A stretch of DNA of 6,016 nt from NCBI GenBank assembly GCA_016839995.1, contig JAEOTD010000114.1, forward strand, positions 1 through 6,016, written 5' to 3'. The notes under the pieces are model-generated. The model had not been told where the DNA came from, did not search any database, and was given only the letters and a program-made list of their open reading frames with translations. A program made the position numbers and the translations under genes. Source of the stretch: Candidatus Hermodarchaeota archaeon. Lineage in GTDB: Archaea; Asgardarchaeota; Hermodarchaeia; Hermodarchaeales; Hermodarchaeaceae. Below are positions 1 to 5,688 of this stretch, one piece after another; position 1 is the first letter of the stretch, and every line of letters begins with the position of its first letter.

Positions 1-111
1 AGGGTGTCTTCCCCACTGGTAATTCACTCTGATTTTGTGCAGTTATATGGCTTTGGGAGACATTCAAAGGGCCTTTATTGAATTCGCGAAATCTTGAGTG
101 ACCTAGTATAT

Positions 112-119
112 CTTATATG
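112..119 (+). promoter_or_regulatory. Putative archaeal TATA box for the membrane acyltransferase-like gene
   Basis: The octamer CTTATATG fits the archaeal TATA consensus YTTAWANN. Transcription would be expected to start about 25 bases downstream, near 140. That leaves a leader of roughly 35 bases before the ATG at 177. The box overlaps another in-frame ATG at 117, which would then lie upstream of the transcript, so it argues for the 177 start. This is a motif match only. Confidence 0.4.
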
Positions 120-176
120 AGAAAACTGACGCTAACTTCCCTGACAATTCATTCCAACCTGTGTGGTTGTTCAATT

Positions 177-1319
177 ATGGATAAAGTGGTTGACTTTGTG
201 GAGCATGAGGATCGAATTGCTTCAGTTGATGTACTCCGTGGAGTCGCTCTGGTCTTTATGATTATCAACCACTTCGGGCAAACTTTCGTGGGTGGGGGTT
301 TTCATTCACTCGTTGCTATGTCGATTCTTTTCTTTGGGATTATCCCTGCGCCTCTTTTTTACATCGTTGCTGGAATAAGCGTCGTTTTGATGAATCATCG
401 TTTTCGAAAGAATGGTGATTCTCCGAAATCGATTTGGTGGTGGGCCCTCTCTCGTGGTTTTCTAATCATCGGTTTGGGGTATCTCTTCTCAGTTGTAATG
501 TTTGGCACTATCTGGGTGCTTGATTGGAGTATTCTTCAACTCATTGGGTTGTCTCTCATTGTCGCCCAACTCACTCTGTATCTTCCGAGGCGATATCGAA
601 TCTTTCTACCAGTCATCATAATTCTCCTAGCTCCATTTCTTCGGGTTTGGCTCCAATATGATGCCATTGTTGGCACGGTTGGTAATATCCATTATGCGCC
701 ACCCCAAACCTGGCTGGACCATCTGTCAGCGATTATCGCAACAGGAAAAGCTCCCCTTTTTCCCTGGCTCGCCTGCCCAATCATTGGGACAATCATTGGT
801 GAAGCAATCATTGAAAACCCTCCAAATCCCCGGCGGCTTGTCTATGATACCCTTGTTACAGGCAGCCTTCTCTGTCTGTTGGTCCTCCCCTTCTTTCTTC
901 TTGGTGACCCAGTTACCCAATATCCATTAACCAATGGTTTCTTTTTCCTATCAACTGGAATGGCGCTCTTGGCCGTTGTTGCAGTCATTGTCACCGTGGA
1001 CTTATGGCGATGGTGGAATGTGACCAGTTGGTTCATTGAAGTCAATGGTCAAGTAGCTCTCATCTCATATGTTGCTCACCATTTGTATGGAATTGTCCTC
1101 TTTGGAGTTATCCTTGGATTCTATCGAGTTATCGGTGTATTAGGGTGGATTTTAATTTCAGTGAGCTACTTTGGGCTCTCTCTGGTGTATGCGTACTTTT
1201 GGCTTCCTTTCCGCAAGAAACGATCAGCCTATTGGGATATTGCAATGACTTTCATCGTCCTGTTCCTTGCAATGATTGGACGGTGGATTCTCGCACTTCA
1301 GGGCTATTGGGTGTTCTGA
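177..1319 (+). CDS. Multi-pass membrane protein, YeiB/DUF1624/HGSNAT-like acyltransferase family
   Basis: This is an integral membrane protein of 380 residues from the ATG at 177. Numbers here count from that ATG. An N-terminal RIASVDVLRG block (about 13-22) leads into the first hydrophobic segment with a conserved His (MIINH). It is followed by WSILQLIGLSL (about 117-127), GKAPLFPWLA (about 190-199) and GQVALISYVAHH (about 291-302). Together these are the hallmark blocks of the DUF1624/heparan-alpha-glucosaminide N-acetyltransferase-like and YeiB/DUF418 families, and nine or more hydrophobic stretches run to the C-terminus. Family members are thought to move acyl groups across or at the membrane onto sugars or other acceptors; the substrate here is unknown. 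An in-frame ATG at 117 would add 20 residues, but it lies within a good TATA match and the added residues look unlike the family N-terminus. The next gene follows 62 bases downstream on the same strand and may be cotranscribed. Confidence 0.85.
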   Translation: MDKVVDFVEHEDRIASVDVLRGVALVFMIINHFGQTFVGGGFHSLVAMSILFFGIIPAPLFYIVAGISVVLMNHRFRKNGDSPKSIWWWALSRGFLIIGLGYLFSVVMFGTIWVLDWSILQLIGLSLIVAQLTLYLPRRYRIFLPVIIILLAPFLRVWLQYDAIVGTVGNIHYAPPQTWLDHLSAIIATGKAPLFPWLACPIIGTIIGEAIIENPPNPRRLVYDTLVTGSLLCLLVLPFFLLGDPVTQYPLTNGFFFLSTGMALLAVVAVIVTVDLWRWWNVTSWFIEVNGQVALISYVAHHLYGIVLFGVILGFYRVIGVLGWILISVSYFGLSLVYAYFWLPFRKKRSAYWDIAMTFIVLFLAMIGRWILALQGYWVF

Positions 1320-1381
1320 TATCGAGCAGGGTTACGCGTGGATAATAATTAAGTGGCACAAGACGGAGAAGACTCACTGTC

Positions 1382-2326
1382 ATGACACCCCTTCGCATCG
1401 GTCACCTGTCAACCGCATATCATACAGCCTTCATTATCATGGGCGGTCATTGGATTGAGAAGAAAATGAAAATCGATGTCGAATGGTCGCTTTTTCCAAC
1501 AGGACCTGCTATGGTGCAAGCTTTCAAGAATAATGACTTAGACATCGGATACATTGGACTCCCTCCTGCAATGATTGGTATGGAGCAAGGATTAGCTATC
1601 CAATGTGTTGGTGGTGGACACGTTGAAGGAACGGTAGTAACTGGAGTGACTGGTTACCAGACGCTTGAAGAAATGGGGTCTGTTGAAGCAACCTTAGAGC
1701 AATTCACGGGAAAGAAAATCGGGACTCCATCTCGTGGGTCGATTCATGATGTCATCATTCGAAAAATATTGATGGATGCGGGACTCGCTAAATCGGTTAC
1801 AGTGGAAAACTTTGTGTGGGCTGATTTCATCCTCGAAGCCATGGAAGATCAACAGGTTGCTGGCGGCTGTGGTACACCCCCCTTAGCTGTACTCGCTGAG
1901 AAATTCCTGAAGGCTCCCTTAGTTTTGCCACCCAATGCGATTTGGCCATATAATCCGAGTTACGGAATTGTTGCCACCATTGCAATGATTGCGCAAAATC
2001 CAGATCTCGTTCAAGGGTTCTTGGAAATACATGAAGATGCTTGTAATCTGATGCGAGAGAATCCCCCACAAGCAGCGTCCCTGGCAGTTAAAGAAATCGG
2101 AATTGTCGACGAAACTTTTCTCCAGCAAGTGTTTCGCGTTTCACCCAAATATTGTGCCAGTTTGCCTCCTGAATACATCGAATCAACAATGGCTTTCACT
2201 CCAGTACTCCTAGAGATGGGTTATATCAAACACGCACTCTCAGAATCTGAGGTCTTTGAAACCAGTTTGATTCAAAAAGTACATCCTGAGCCACATCATT
2301 ACAACAATCCGGGAAAATTAGCTTAA
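1382..2326 (+). CDS. Substrate-binding-protein-like (SsuA/NMT1-type) protein without signal peptide
   Basis: This 314-residue protein has the pattern of the COG0715 (SsuA/TauA/NMT1) periplasmic-binding fold. Strand one is LRIGHLSTAYHTAFIIMGG (4-22). Next come FPTGPAMVQAFKNNDLDIGYIG (38-59), a QCVGGGHVEGT stretch (74-84), FTGKKIGTPSRGSIHDVIIRKIL (108-130) and AGGCGTPPLAVLAEK (160-174), the last two belonging to the second lobe. Normal members carry a signal peptide or lipobox and feed an ABC importer. Here the first residues are already strand one. The in-frame stop TAA at 1346-1348 leaves no other start codon upstream, so no signal peptide can be recovered. A GGAG at 1365-1368 lies 13 bases before the ATG, a rather long spacing. 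No permease or ATPase gene is present in the window. It may be a cytosolic sensor, binding protein or enzyme built on this fold. The fold call is fairly secure, the function is not. It converges on the MoaD-like gene with a 6-base gap. Confidence 0.8.
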   Translation: MTPLRIGHLSTAYHTAFIIMGGHWIEKKMKIDVEWSLFPTGPAMVQAFKNNDLDIGYIGLPPAMIGMEQGLAIQCVGGGHVEGTVVTGVTGYQTLEEMGSVEATLEQFTGKKIGTPSRGSIHDVIIRKILMDAGLAKSVTVENFVWADFILEAMEDQQVAGGCGTPPLAVLAEKFLKAPLVLPPNAIWPYNPSYGIVATIAMIAQNPDLVQGFLEIHEDACNLMRENPPQAASLAVKEIGIVDETFLQQVFRVSPKYCASLPPEYIESTMAFTPVLLEMGYIKHALSESEVFETSLIQKVHPEPHHYNNPGKLA

Positions 2327-2332
2327 TTTGAT

Positions 2333-2617
2333 TCATCCACCTGCAACGGGTGGAATAATGACAAGTTCGCTTTGATTATGAACCTGTGTGTGGAATCCGT
2401 CCAAGTTAGTGATGTTTTTTCCATCGATGAAATAGATAATCTGTAGCCCTCGTATGTCGCGACCCGAACGAATCATTCGTTGAAAAGCCTTACCATGTTT
2501 TTTGGAGAGAATTTTTAGGATATCTTCAACGGTAGCGCCATTCTCAATTTCGATTACCTCTTCTCGGGTTCCAGTGATTTCGCGGATGACGCTTAGGTAA
2601 CGGATTGTTACATACAT
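2333..2617 (-). CDS. MoaD/ThiS-like ubiquitin-fold protein (possible small archaeal modifier)
   Basis: This 94-residue protein has the beta-grasp pattern of MoaD. The first strand is VTIRYLSVIREITG (3-16), followed by EEVIEIENGATVEDILKIL (19-37). It then has YFIDGKNITNLDGFHTQV (62-79) and a final ELVIIPPVAGG (84-94) that ends exactly in Gly-Gly. The PPVAGG tail is the MoaD signature. An E1 enzyme (MoeB/UbaA/ThiF type) adenylates it so that it can carry sulfur as a thiocarboxylate or, in archaeal SAMPs, be joined to lysines. In MoaD the partner is MoaE, for molybdopterin synthesis. No moaE or E1 gene lies in the window, so molybdopterin synthesis, tRNA thiolation and protein modification remain open. 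The ATG at 2615-2617 has no Shine-Dalgarno sequence before it. A TATA box predicts a very short leader, which suits nearly leaderless translation. Confidence 0.88.
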   Translation of the reverse strand: MYVTIRYLSVIREITGTREEVIEIENGATVEDILKILSKKHGKAFQRMIRSGRDIRGLQIIYFIDGKNITNLDGFHTQVHNQSELVIIPPVAGG

Positions 2618-2648
2618 GCTGGGTCAGTTGGTCTCTGTGAAGGTATGT

Positions 2649-2656
2649 GTTATAAA
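2649..2656 (-). promoter_or_regulatory. TATA box for the MoaD-like gene (near-symmetric, could act both ways)
   Basis: On the minus strand this reads TTTATAAC, a full match to YTTAWANN. It sits about 32-39 bases before the ATG of the MoaD-like gene, so transcription would start around 2625-2630 with a leader near 10 bases. The plus strand of the same place reads TTATAAAA, also TATA-like. That could serve pyruvate kinase with a long leader of roughly 90 bases. Confidence 0.5.
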
Positions 2657-2732
2657 AGTCACGATAATTCTACGGTTTTCCCAGTTGGAACCTTTGAAAT
2701 CATTTGTGTAGCAACACTAATTAGGTTCACCG

Positions 2733-2746
2733 AAGTGGTGTCACTT
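2733..2746 (+). repeat. Short inverted repeat in the pyruvate kinase leader
   Basis: AAGTG (2733-2737) and CACTT (2742-2746) form a 5-bp inverted repeat around a 4-base centre, 23 bases before the GTG start of pyruvate kinase. It could be a regulator site or a small leader hairpin. An arm this short may well be chance. Confidence 0.2.
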
Positions 2747-2753
2747 ATCTCCT

Positions 2754-2759
2754 GAGGTG
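2754..2759 (+). promoter_or_regulatory. Ribosome binding site of pyruvate kinase
   Basis: GAGGTG is a perfect 6-base match to the complement of the 16S rRNA 3' end (within AGGAGGTGATC), 10 bases before the GTG at 2770. It supports GTG as the start. The reading frame upstream is open only to a TAG at 2722-2724 and holds no other ATG or GTG. Confidence 0.6.
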
Positions 2760-2769
2760 TGGTGGAAAG

Positions 2770-4203
2770 GTGAAGCGCAGAAAGATTCCCACACGGTCTA
2801 AGATTGTTTGTACTATTGGCCCTGCCTGTGAGACCAAAGAGAAGTTACTACAGATGGCAAAAGCGGGAATGGATGTTTTACGCCTTAATCTCTCCCACGG
2901 GACAATCGATGATCATCAAGCCCGATTCGAACGAATACGCAAACACCTTCCAAACCATCCTATCCTTATGGATCTCGAAGGCCCGCGCGTTCGAATCGGA
3001 CAAGTCAAATCCCCCATTGATTTGGATGAAGGGGATCATATCACTTTAACCACGAAAGATATTGAAGGTGATGCCGCTCGAGTGAATGTTTCATTGAAAA
3101 CACTTCCCAAACTGATTAAGACAGGCCAAAGCATCTTCGTCAATGATGGAATCGTTGAATTGCGTGTAGACCAAATTCAGAGTTCCGAAATCCACTGCTC
3201 TGTCATCACTGGAGGAGAAATCAGCACCAATAAAGGAGTCAACATCCCTGGTGTCGACCTCGGCATGACAGTGCCGACATCCCAAGATATCGAGCACCTC
3301 AAGTTCATTGCTGAACTGTGTCCAGAGTTTGTAGCGATTTCTGTGGTGAAACGCAAAAGTGAAATCGAAAAAGTCCAAGACCTTCTACGCAACGAGGGCA
3401 TCGATATTCCCATTATTTCCAAAATCGAGCACATAATGGCAACCAAAAACTTTGACGAGATTCTTGAAGCCAGTTATGGAATCATGGTGGCACGAGGTGA
3501 TCTCGGTGTAGAAATTCCTCCTGAGCAAGTACCCCTGCTTCAAAAGGAAATTATTCACAAATGCAATCAAGCAGGAAAACCGGTCATTGTAGCAACTCAA
3601 ATGCTCGAATCGATGGTTAAGAACTCTCGTCCCACTCGCGCTGAAACGAGTGATGTTGCCAATGCCATTCTAGATGGATCCGATGCGGTCATGCTTTCAG
3701 CAGAAACTGCCGTCGGCCGTCATCCTGTTGCTGCTGTTCAGGTAATGGAAACCATTGGACAACAGGTTATTTCTTCACTTCCCAAACGGGATTTAGCTTA
3801 TTATGACTCTGGTCGCTATTTAATTGCCGAACAACTCGGTCAGTCCGTTGTGGCAATGGCTAAAAATCTGGAAGTGCAAACGGTGCTTGTCTTTACCATG
3901 GCGGGATACTCTGCACGGATGGTCTCCAAGTATCGACCCCCGGTTCGAATTATTGCTAGCACTCCCCATGTTCGTGTTCAACGTCAGATGAAACTCCTCT
4001 GGGGGACAGAAAGCCTCAAGATTCGGCACTGTGACAACATGGATGAGCTCCTCCAACTCACTGTAAAACAACTACATGATTCAGATATTGTTAAACCAGA
4101 AGAACGCATTGTGGTGGTTCGCGCCTCCTCTTTAGTACCAGGACGAACCAACGTGCTTGAAGTGTTCACAGTCAAGGATGTTCTTGAGGCAACAATTCTC
4201 TAA
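2770..4203 (+). CDS. pyk: Pyruvate kinase
   Basis: This enzyme converts phosphoenolpyruvate and ADP to pyruvate and ATP, the last step of glycolysis in the cytoplasm. The 477-residue protein is full length. The order is RSKIVCTIGPA (9-19), MDVLRLNLSHG (34-44) with the PEP/ATP-site Arg38, Asn40 and Ser42, then MDLEGPRVRIG (67-77), where the B domain begins (roughly 78-165). It continues with KGVNIPG (155-161), ISKIE (216-220) with catalytic Lys218 and metal-ligand Glu220, MVARGDLGVEIP (239-250) with metal-ligand Asp244, ATQMLESM (275-282) with Thr276, and SDVANAILDGSDAVMLSAET (294-313). The C-terminal alpha/beta domain (about 345-477) includes VFTMAGYSARMVSKYRP. The residue after GP in the 67-77 block is Arg73 rather than the Glu of K+-dependent enzymes, and Leu69 and Ile76 also fit the K+-independent type. 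GTG is the start, with a good ribosome site. All active-site residues checked are present, so it should be functional. Confidence 0.97.
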   Translation: MKRRKIPTRSKIVCTIGPACETKEKLLQMAKAGMDVLRLNLSHGTIDDHQARFERIRKHLPNHPILMDLEGPRVRIGQVKSPIDLDEGDHITLTTKDIEGDAARVNVSLKTLPKLIKTGQSIFVNDGIVELRVDQIQSSEIHCSVITGGEISTNKGVNIPGVDLGMTVPTSQDIEHLKFIAELCPEFVAISVVKRKSEIEKVQDLLRNEGIDIPIISKIEHIMATKNFDEILEASYGIMVARGDLGVEIPPEQVPLLQKEIIHKCNQAGKPVIVATQMLESMVKNSRPTRAETSDVANAILDGSDAVMLSAETAVGRHPVAAVQVMETIGQQVISSLPKRDLAYYDSGRYLIAEQLGQSVVAMAKNLEVQTVLVFTMAGYSARMVSKYRPPVRIIASTPHVRVQRQMKLLWGTESLKIRHCDNMDELLQLTVKQLHDSDIVKPEERIVVVRASSLVPGRTNVLEVFTVKDVLEATIL

Positions 4204-4222
4204 TTCTGTCCTGACTGTAATA

Positions 4223-4240
4223 ATTGAAACTGAATTCAAT
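4223..4240. repeat. Weak inverted repeat between convergent pyk and HEAT genes
   Basis: ATTGAA (4223-4228) and TTCAAT (4235-4240) pair across a 6-base loop in the 60-base gap between the two convergent stop codons. It could help end transcription from either side, but no T-run follows on either strand. The rest of the gap shows nothing recognisable. Confidence 0.2.
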
Positions 4241-4263
4241 CAGAGGATTTGGTCGGAATCGAT

Positions 4264-4869
4264 TCAAGAAAGTTCCATTTGATCTTGGTATTTCCCGAGC
4301 ATTTGAAGGGCTAACACTACTCGGTTACGTACTGTTTGGGACGAATCTTGAAGTGCATTCTTCAGTGGAGTAACCGCTCGAAAATCACCTAGTAGTCCTA
4401 AAGCGAGAGCTACTTGCTCTCTTACAGTATAATCAAAATCTTTGAGGGCTTTGATGAGCGGTTCAACAGCTCGTTGATCGCCAAGTAGCCCAAGGGATAA
4501 TGCTGCACAACTGCGTACCCCAAACGCTTGATCCTGTAATGCATGAATGAGAGGTCCCACTGCACGGGCATCGCCAAGCTTTCCCAGCGTTAAGGCAGCC
4601 TGTCGACGTTTCCCTGCTGCCCTGTTACGAAGTGCCTTCAGATGTTTCTCAACTCTACTACTCTTGTGAGGAGGCGGTTTCGTATCTCTCGGCTTCAGAG
4701 AATTGGATGGATTTCCATGCTCTACCAATCTGATAACTCCGCTGGGCGATATGACAGTATTGGCGTCCTCCAACTTTATATTTCCTACGACCGTTGTCCG
4801 AAACTTACCCATCCAGGCTACGCCTGGGATGGTGTTCAGTTCCTGCGTCATCGACGGGCACTGCCCCAC
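4264..4869 (-). CDS. Small HEAT-repeat (PBS-lyase HEAT-like) protein
   Basis: Residues about 86-193 of this 201-residue protein are tandem HEAT-like helical repeats with an exact 31-residue period. The LGD corner recurs at 98-100, 129-131 and 160-162, each followed by RAV-PL-ALQD/ALKD-like helices. A fourth, shorter repeat (178-193, TVRNRVVLALQMLG) ends the protein. Such repeats usually act as protein-binding scaffolds, and no enzymatic role can be assigned. A basic, proline-rich linker (about 59-75) separates them from an N-terminal segment I do not recognise. The start is uncertain. GTG at 4869 gives 201 residues, ATG at 4849-4851 gives 195, and ATG at 4810-4812 gives 182. None has a convincing ribosome site. 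A TAG on the minus strand (plus-strand 4903-4905) limits extension. The 5' end lies opposite the presumed leader of the next plus-strand gene. Confidence 0.8.
   Translation of the reverse strand: MGQCPSMTQELNTIPGVAWMGKFRTTVVGNIKLEDANTVISPSGVIRLVEHGNPSNSLKPRDTKPPPHKSSRVEKHLKALRNRAAGKRRQAALTLGKLGDARAVGPLIHALQDQAFGVRSCAALSLGLLGDQRAVEPLIKALKDFDYTVREQVALALGLLGDFRAVTPLKNALQDSSQTVRNRVVLALQMLGKYQDQMELS
4775..4782 (+). promoter_or_regulatory. TATA-box match upstream of the unknown 171-residue gene
   Basis: TTTATATT is a full match to YTTAWANN. If used, transcription would start near 4800-4807 and the gene at 4897 would have a leader of about 90 bases containing the two hairpins listed here. The match lies inside the HEAT-repeat gene on the opposite strand, so it could be a chance coding sequence. 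Confidence 0.3.
4809..4832 (+). repeat. GC-rich 10-bp inverted repeat (hairpin)
   Basis: CCATCCAGGC (4809-4818), loop TAC, then GCCTGGGATGG (4822-4832) forms a 10-bp stem with one bulged G. On the plus strand it would sit at the very 5' end of a transcript started from the TATA match at 4775-4782. On the minus strand it encodes residues near PGVAWMG of the HEAT protein. Confidence 0.5.
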
Positions 4870-4881
4870 CGGGGGGCTTTT
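4863..4881 (+). repeat. GC hairpin followed by TTTT (attenuator-like)
   Basis: GCCCC (4863-4867) can pair with GGGGC (4873-4877) across five bases, followed directly by TTTT (4878-4881), 15 bases before the ATG at 4897. The left arm can instead pair with GGGC at 4856-4859. The shape resembles an intrinsic terminator, but the T-run is short and the stem is only 5 bp. Confidence 0.3.
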
Positions 4882-4896
4882 CGGGTTGATCGTACT

Positions 4897-5412
4897 ATGG
4901 TACTAGATGCAGGTAATAAAAACGAAGCCTATCAATTCGAACCAAAGACTGACGAAAAGGATATTCGTTTCATAGGGCAACATGGGAATCGAACTCAAAG
5001 AGATATTAGTCAAGAACATTCATTTGAAGTATTTGAAATGAAGTGGTCGAGACTAGAGAAGTTATCACATTCGTCTGACTCAGATATTACAGAAGCAGCT
5101 TTGAGACTGAAAACCATTATCGCGAAGAATCCTCACAAATTACTAGCTGGAGAAATGCAACTATGTAGAGACCTCGGAATTGAAATGAGAGAAAATGTTG
5201 TTTCCCTCTTCTATTATCCAAGTTCCAAAAGAGTTAGTGTCCAAAGACACGCGGAAACCCGAAGTAATGACGATGCAATTCGGTGGGCTCCAATGGCTCT
5301 GCCAAATGACGAAACGAAAAGCACACTCGTGAAGAACTGGCTCTCGACTCAAAAAGAAAGTGACATTACTAGGATAAGACTCCAAATTGATGAGGAATTA
5401 TTCGAGAAGTAA
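4897..5412 (+). CDS. Hypothetical protein, 171 residues, family not recognised
   Basis: I do not recognise this protein. The reading frame is open much further upstream (ATG at 4642), but that part runs antisense through the HEAT-repeat gene and looks like a shadow. The ATG at 4897 is therefore preferred. GGTTGATC at 4884-4891, similar to the GGTGATC complement of 16S rRNA, lies 5 bases before it. The product is soluble and charged, with no membrane segment or signal peptide. Residues about 48-100 look helical (MKWSRLEKL, then ITEAALRLKTIIAKNPHKLL, then MQLCRDLGIEMREN). They are followed by a strand-like VVSLFYYP segment (101-108), then RVSVQRH (112-118), and a charged helical C-terminus (about 140-171). 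An internal ATG at 5038 (residue 48) is a possible alternative start. The CoA-transferase gene begins 55 bases after its stop. It could be a lineage-restricted gene. Confidence 0.55.
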   Translation: MVLDAGNKNEAYQFEPKTDEKDIRFIGQHGNRTQRDISQEHSFEVFEMKWSRLEKLSHSSDSDITEAALRLKTIIAKNPHKLLAGEMQLCRDLGIEMRENVVSLFYYPSSKRVSVQRHAETRSNDDAIRWAPMALPNDETKSTLVKNWLSTQKESDITRIRLQIDEELFEK

Positions 5413-5415
5413 GTC

Positions 5416-5423
5416 TTTATACG
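5416..5423 (+). promoter_or_regulatory. Putative TATA box of the CoA-transferase gene
   Basis: TTTATACG matches YTTAWANN 45 bases before the ATG at 5468. It implies a start of transcription near 5443-5448 and a leader of 20-25 bases that still contains the GGTGG ribosome site at 5458-5462. It lies just after the stop codon of the upstream gene, so the CoA-transferase gene appears to have its own promoter. Confidence 0.4.
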
Positions 5424-5467
5424 GGCAATACCACTCTTTGTGTTGATTCGCATTAATGGTGGATCTT

Positions 5468-5659
5468 ATGTCTGAAATCGAAGACAAACGAATCACTCTT
5501 GAAGAAGCAGCAAAAATGGTGCCTAACGGCTCACACATCGCGTGGGGTGGTTTCGGATACCAACGACCCCCAGAAGCCTTTGCCATGGAACTCATCCGAC
5601 AGAAAAAAAGCAATCTAAGAATTATGACATGTGGCAGTGAACATGATCTTGACCGATAG
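5468..5659 (+). pseudogene. CoA-transferase alpha subunit (GctA-like), 5' part, ends at premature TAG
   Basis: These 63 codons are the N-terminus of a class I CoA-transferase subunit A (glutaconate/3-oxoacid CoA-transferase alpha type). The family moves CoA between carboxylic acids, working with a beta subunit that carries the catalytic Glu. The start region KRITLEEAAKMVPNGSHIAWGG is followed by the glycine-rich GGFGYQRPP (27-35) and ELIRQKKSNLRIMTCGSEHDLDR. In the family this should run straight into an (L/M)-(I/V)-G block. Instead TAG (5657-5659) ends the frame, and the family sequence resumes in another frame at 5689. ATG 5468 is preferred over ATG 5456, because GGTGG (5458-5462) stands 5 bases before it and the product then begins as family members do. 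The gene is either a pseudogene or needs a correction step. Confidence 0.8.
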
Positions 5660-5679
5660 AAAGAAACATTCTTTCTATC
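5655..5679 (+). repeat. Perfect 11-bp inverted repeat inside the CoA-transferase gene
   Basis: GATAGAAAGAA (5655-5665), loop ACA, TTCTTTCTATC (5669-5679): all eleven pairs match. The left arm contains the premature TAG at 5657-5659. The repeat forms most of the roughly 32 extra bases (5657-5688) that interrupt the CoA-transferase sequence. Bases just outside, GACC (5651-5654) and GGTC (5691-5694), are also complementary. It may be a tiny inserted palindromic element, a structured recoding signal, or an assembly or sequencing artefact. Confidence 0.85.
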
Positions 5680-5688
5680 CAAGAAATC

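Noticed and set aside
1..81. C-terminal tail of an upstream gene in frame 1, ending at TGA 79-81
   Set aside because: Only 26 codons are open and the residues show no recognisable family pattern, so it cannot be supported.
117..176. N-terminal 20-residue extension of the membrane acyltransferase-like protein
   Set aside because: The ATG at 117 lies inside a TATA match (112-119), and the extra residues do not resemble the family. The ATG at 177 places the conserved RxxSxDxLRG block near the N-terminus as usual.
1382..2326. THI5-type HMP-P synthase (single-turnover thiamine pyrimidine enzyme)
   Set aside because: It shares the fold, and a His lies in the GGGHVEG stretch. The PLP lysine expected four residues before that His and the cysteine-rich CCCFC-type motif are absent.
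4642..4896. N-terminal 85 codons of the open frame leading into the unknown plus-strand gene
   Set aside because: This stretch is antisense to the HEAT-repeat gene, shows no recognisable pattern and is arginine-rich as shadow frames often are.
4980..5000. tRNA T-arm-like GAGTTCGATTCCC on the minus strand
   Set aside because: The flanking bases do not pair into a T-stem, no acceptor or anticodon arms were found around it, and it lies inside the unknown coding gene.
5657..5659. UAG read through as pyrrolysine in the CoA-transferase gene
   Set aside because: Reading through TAG continues in a frame that does not encode the CoA-transferase. The family sequence resumes in a different frame at 5689, so readthrough alone cannot restore it.
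5650..5659. Simple -1 programmed frameshift at the end of the first CoA-transferase frame
   Set aside because: The downstream frame has a TGA at 5650-5652, so a shift could occur only within 5653-5656. No slippery heptamer is there, the hairpin starts inside the site rather than after a spacer, and the product would carry 11 residues the family lacks.
5398..5682. 94-residue minus-strand frame over the start of the CoA-transferase gene
   Set aside because: It is the reverse shadow of the clearly recognisable CoA-transferase N-terminus and has no family features.
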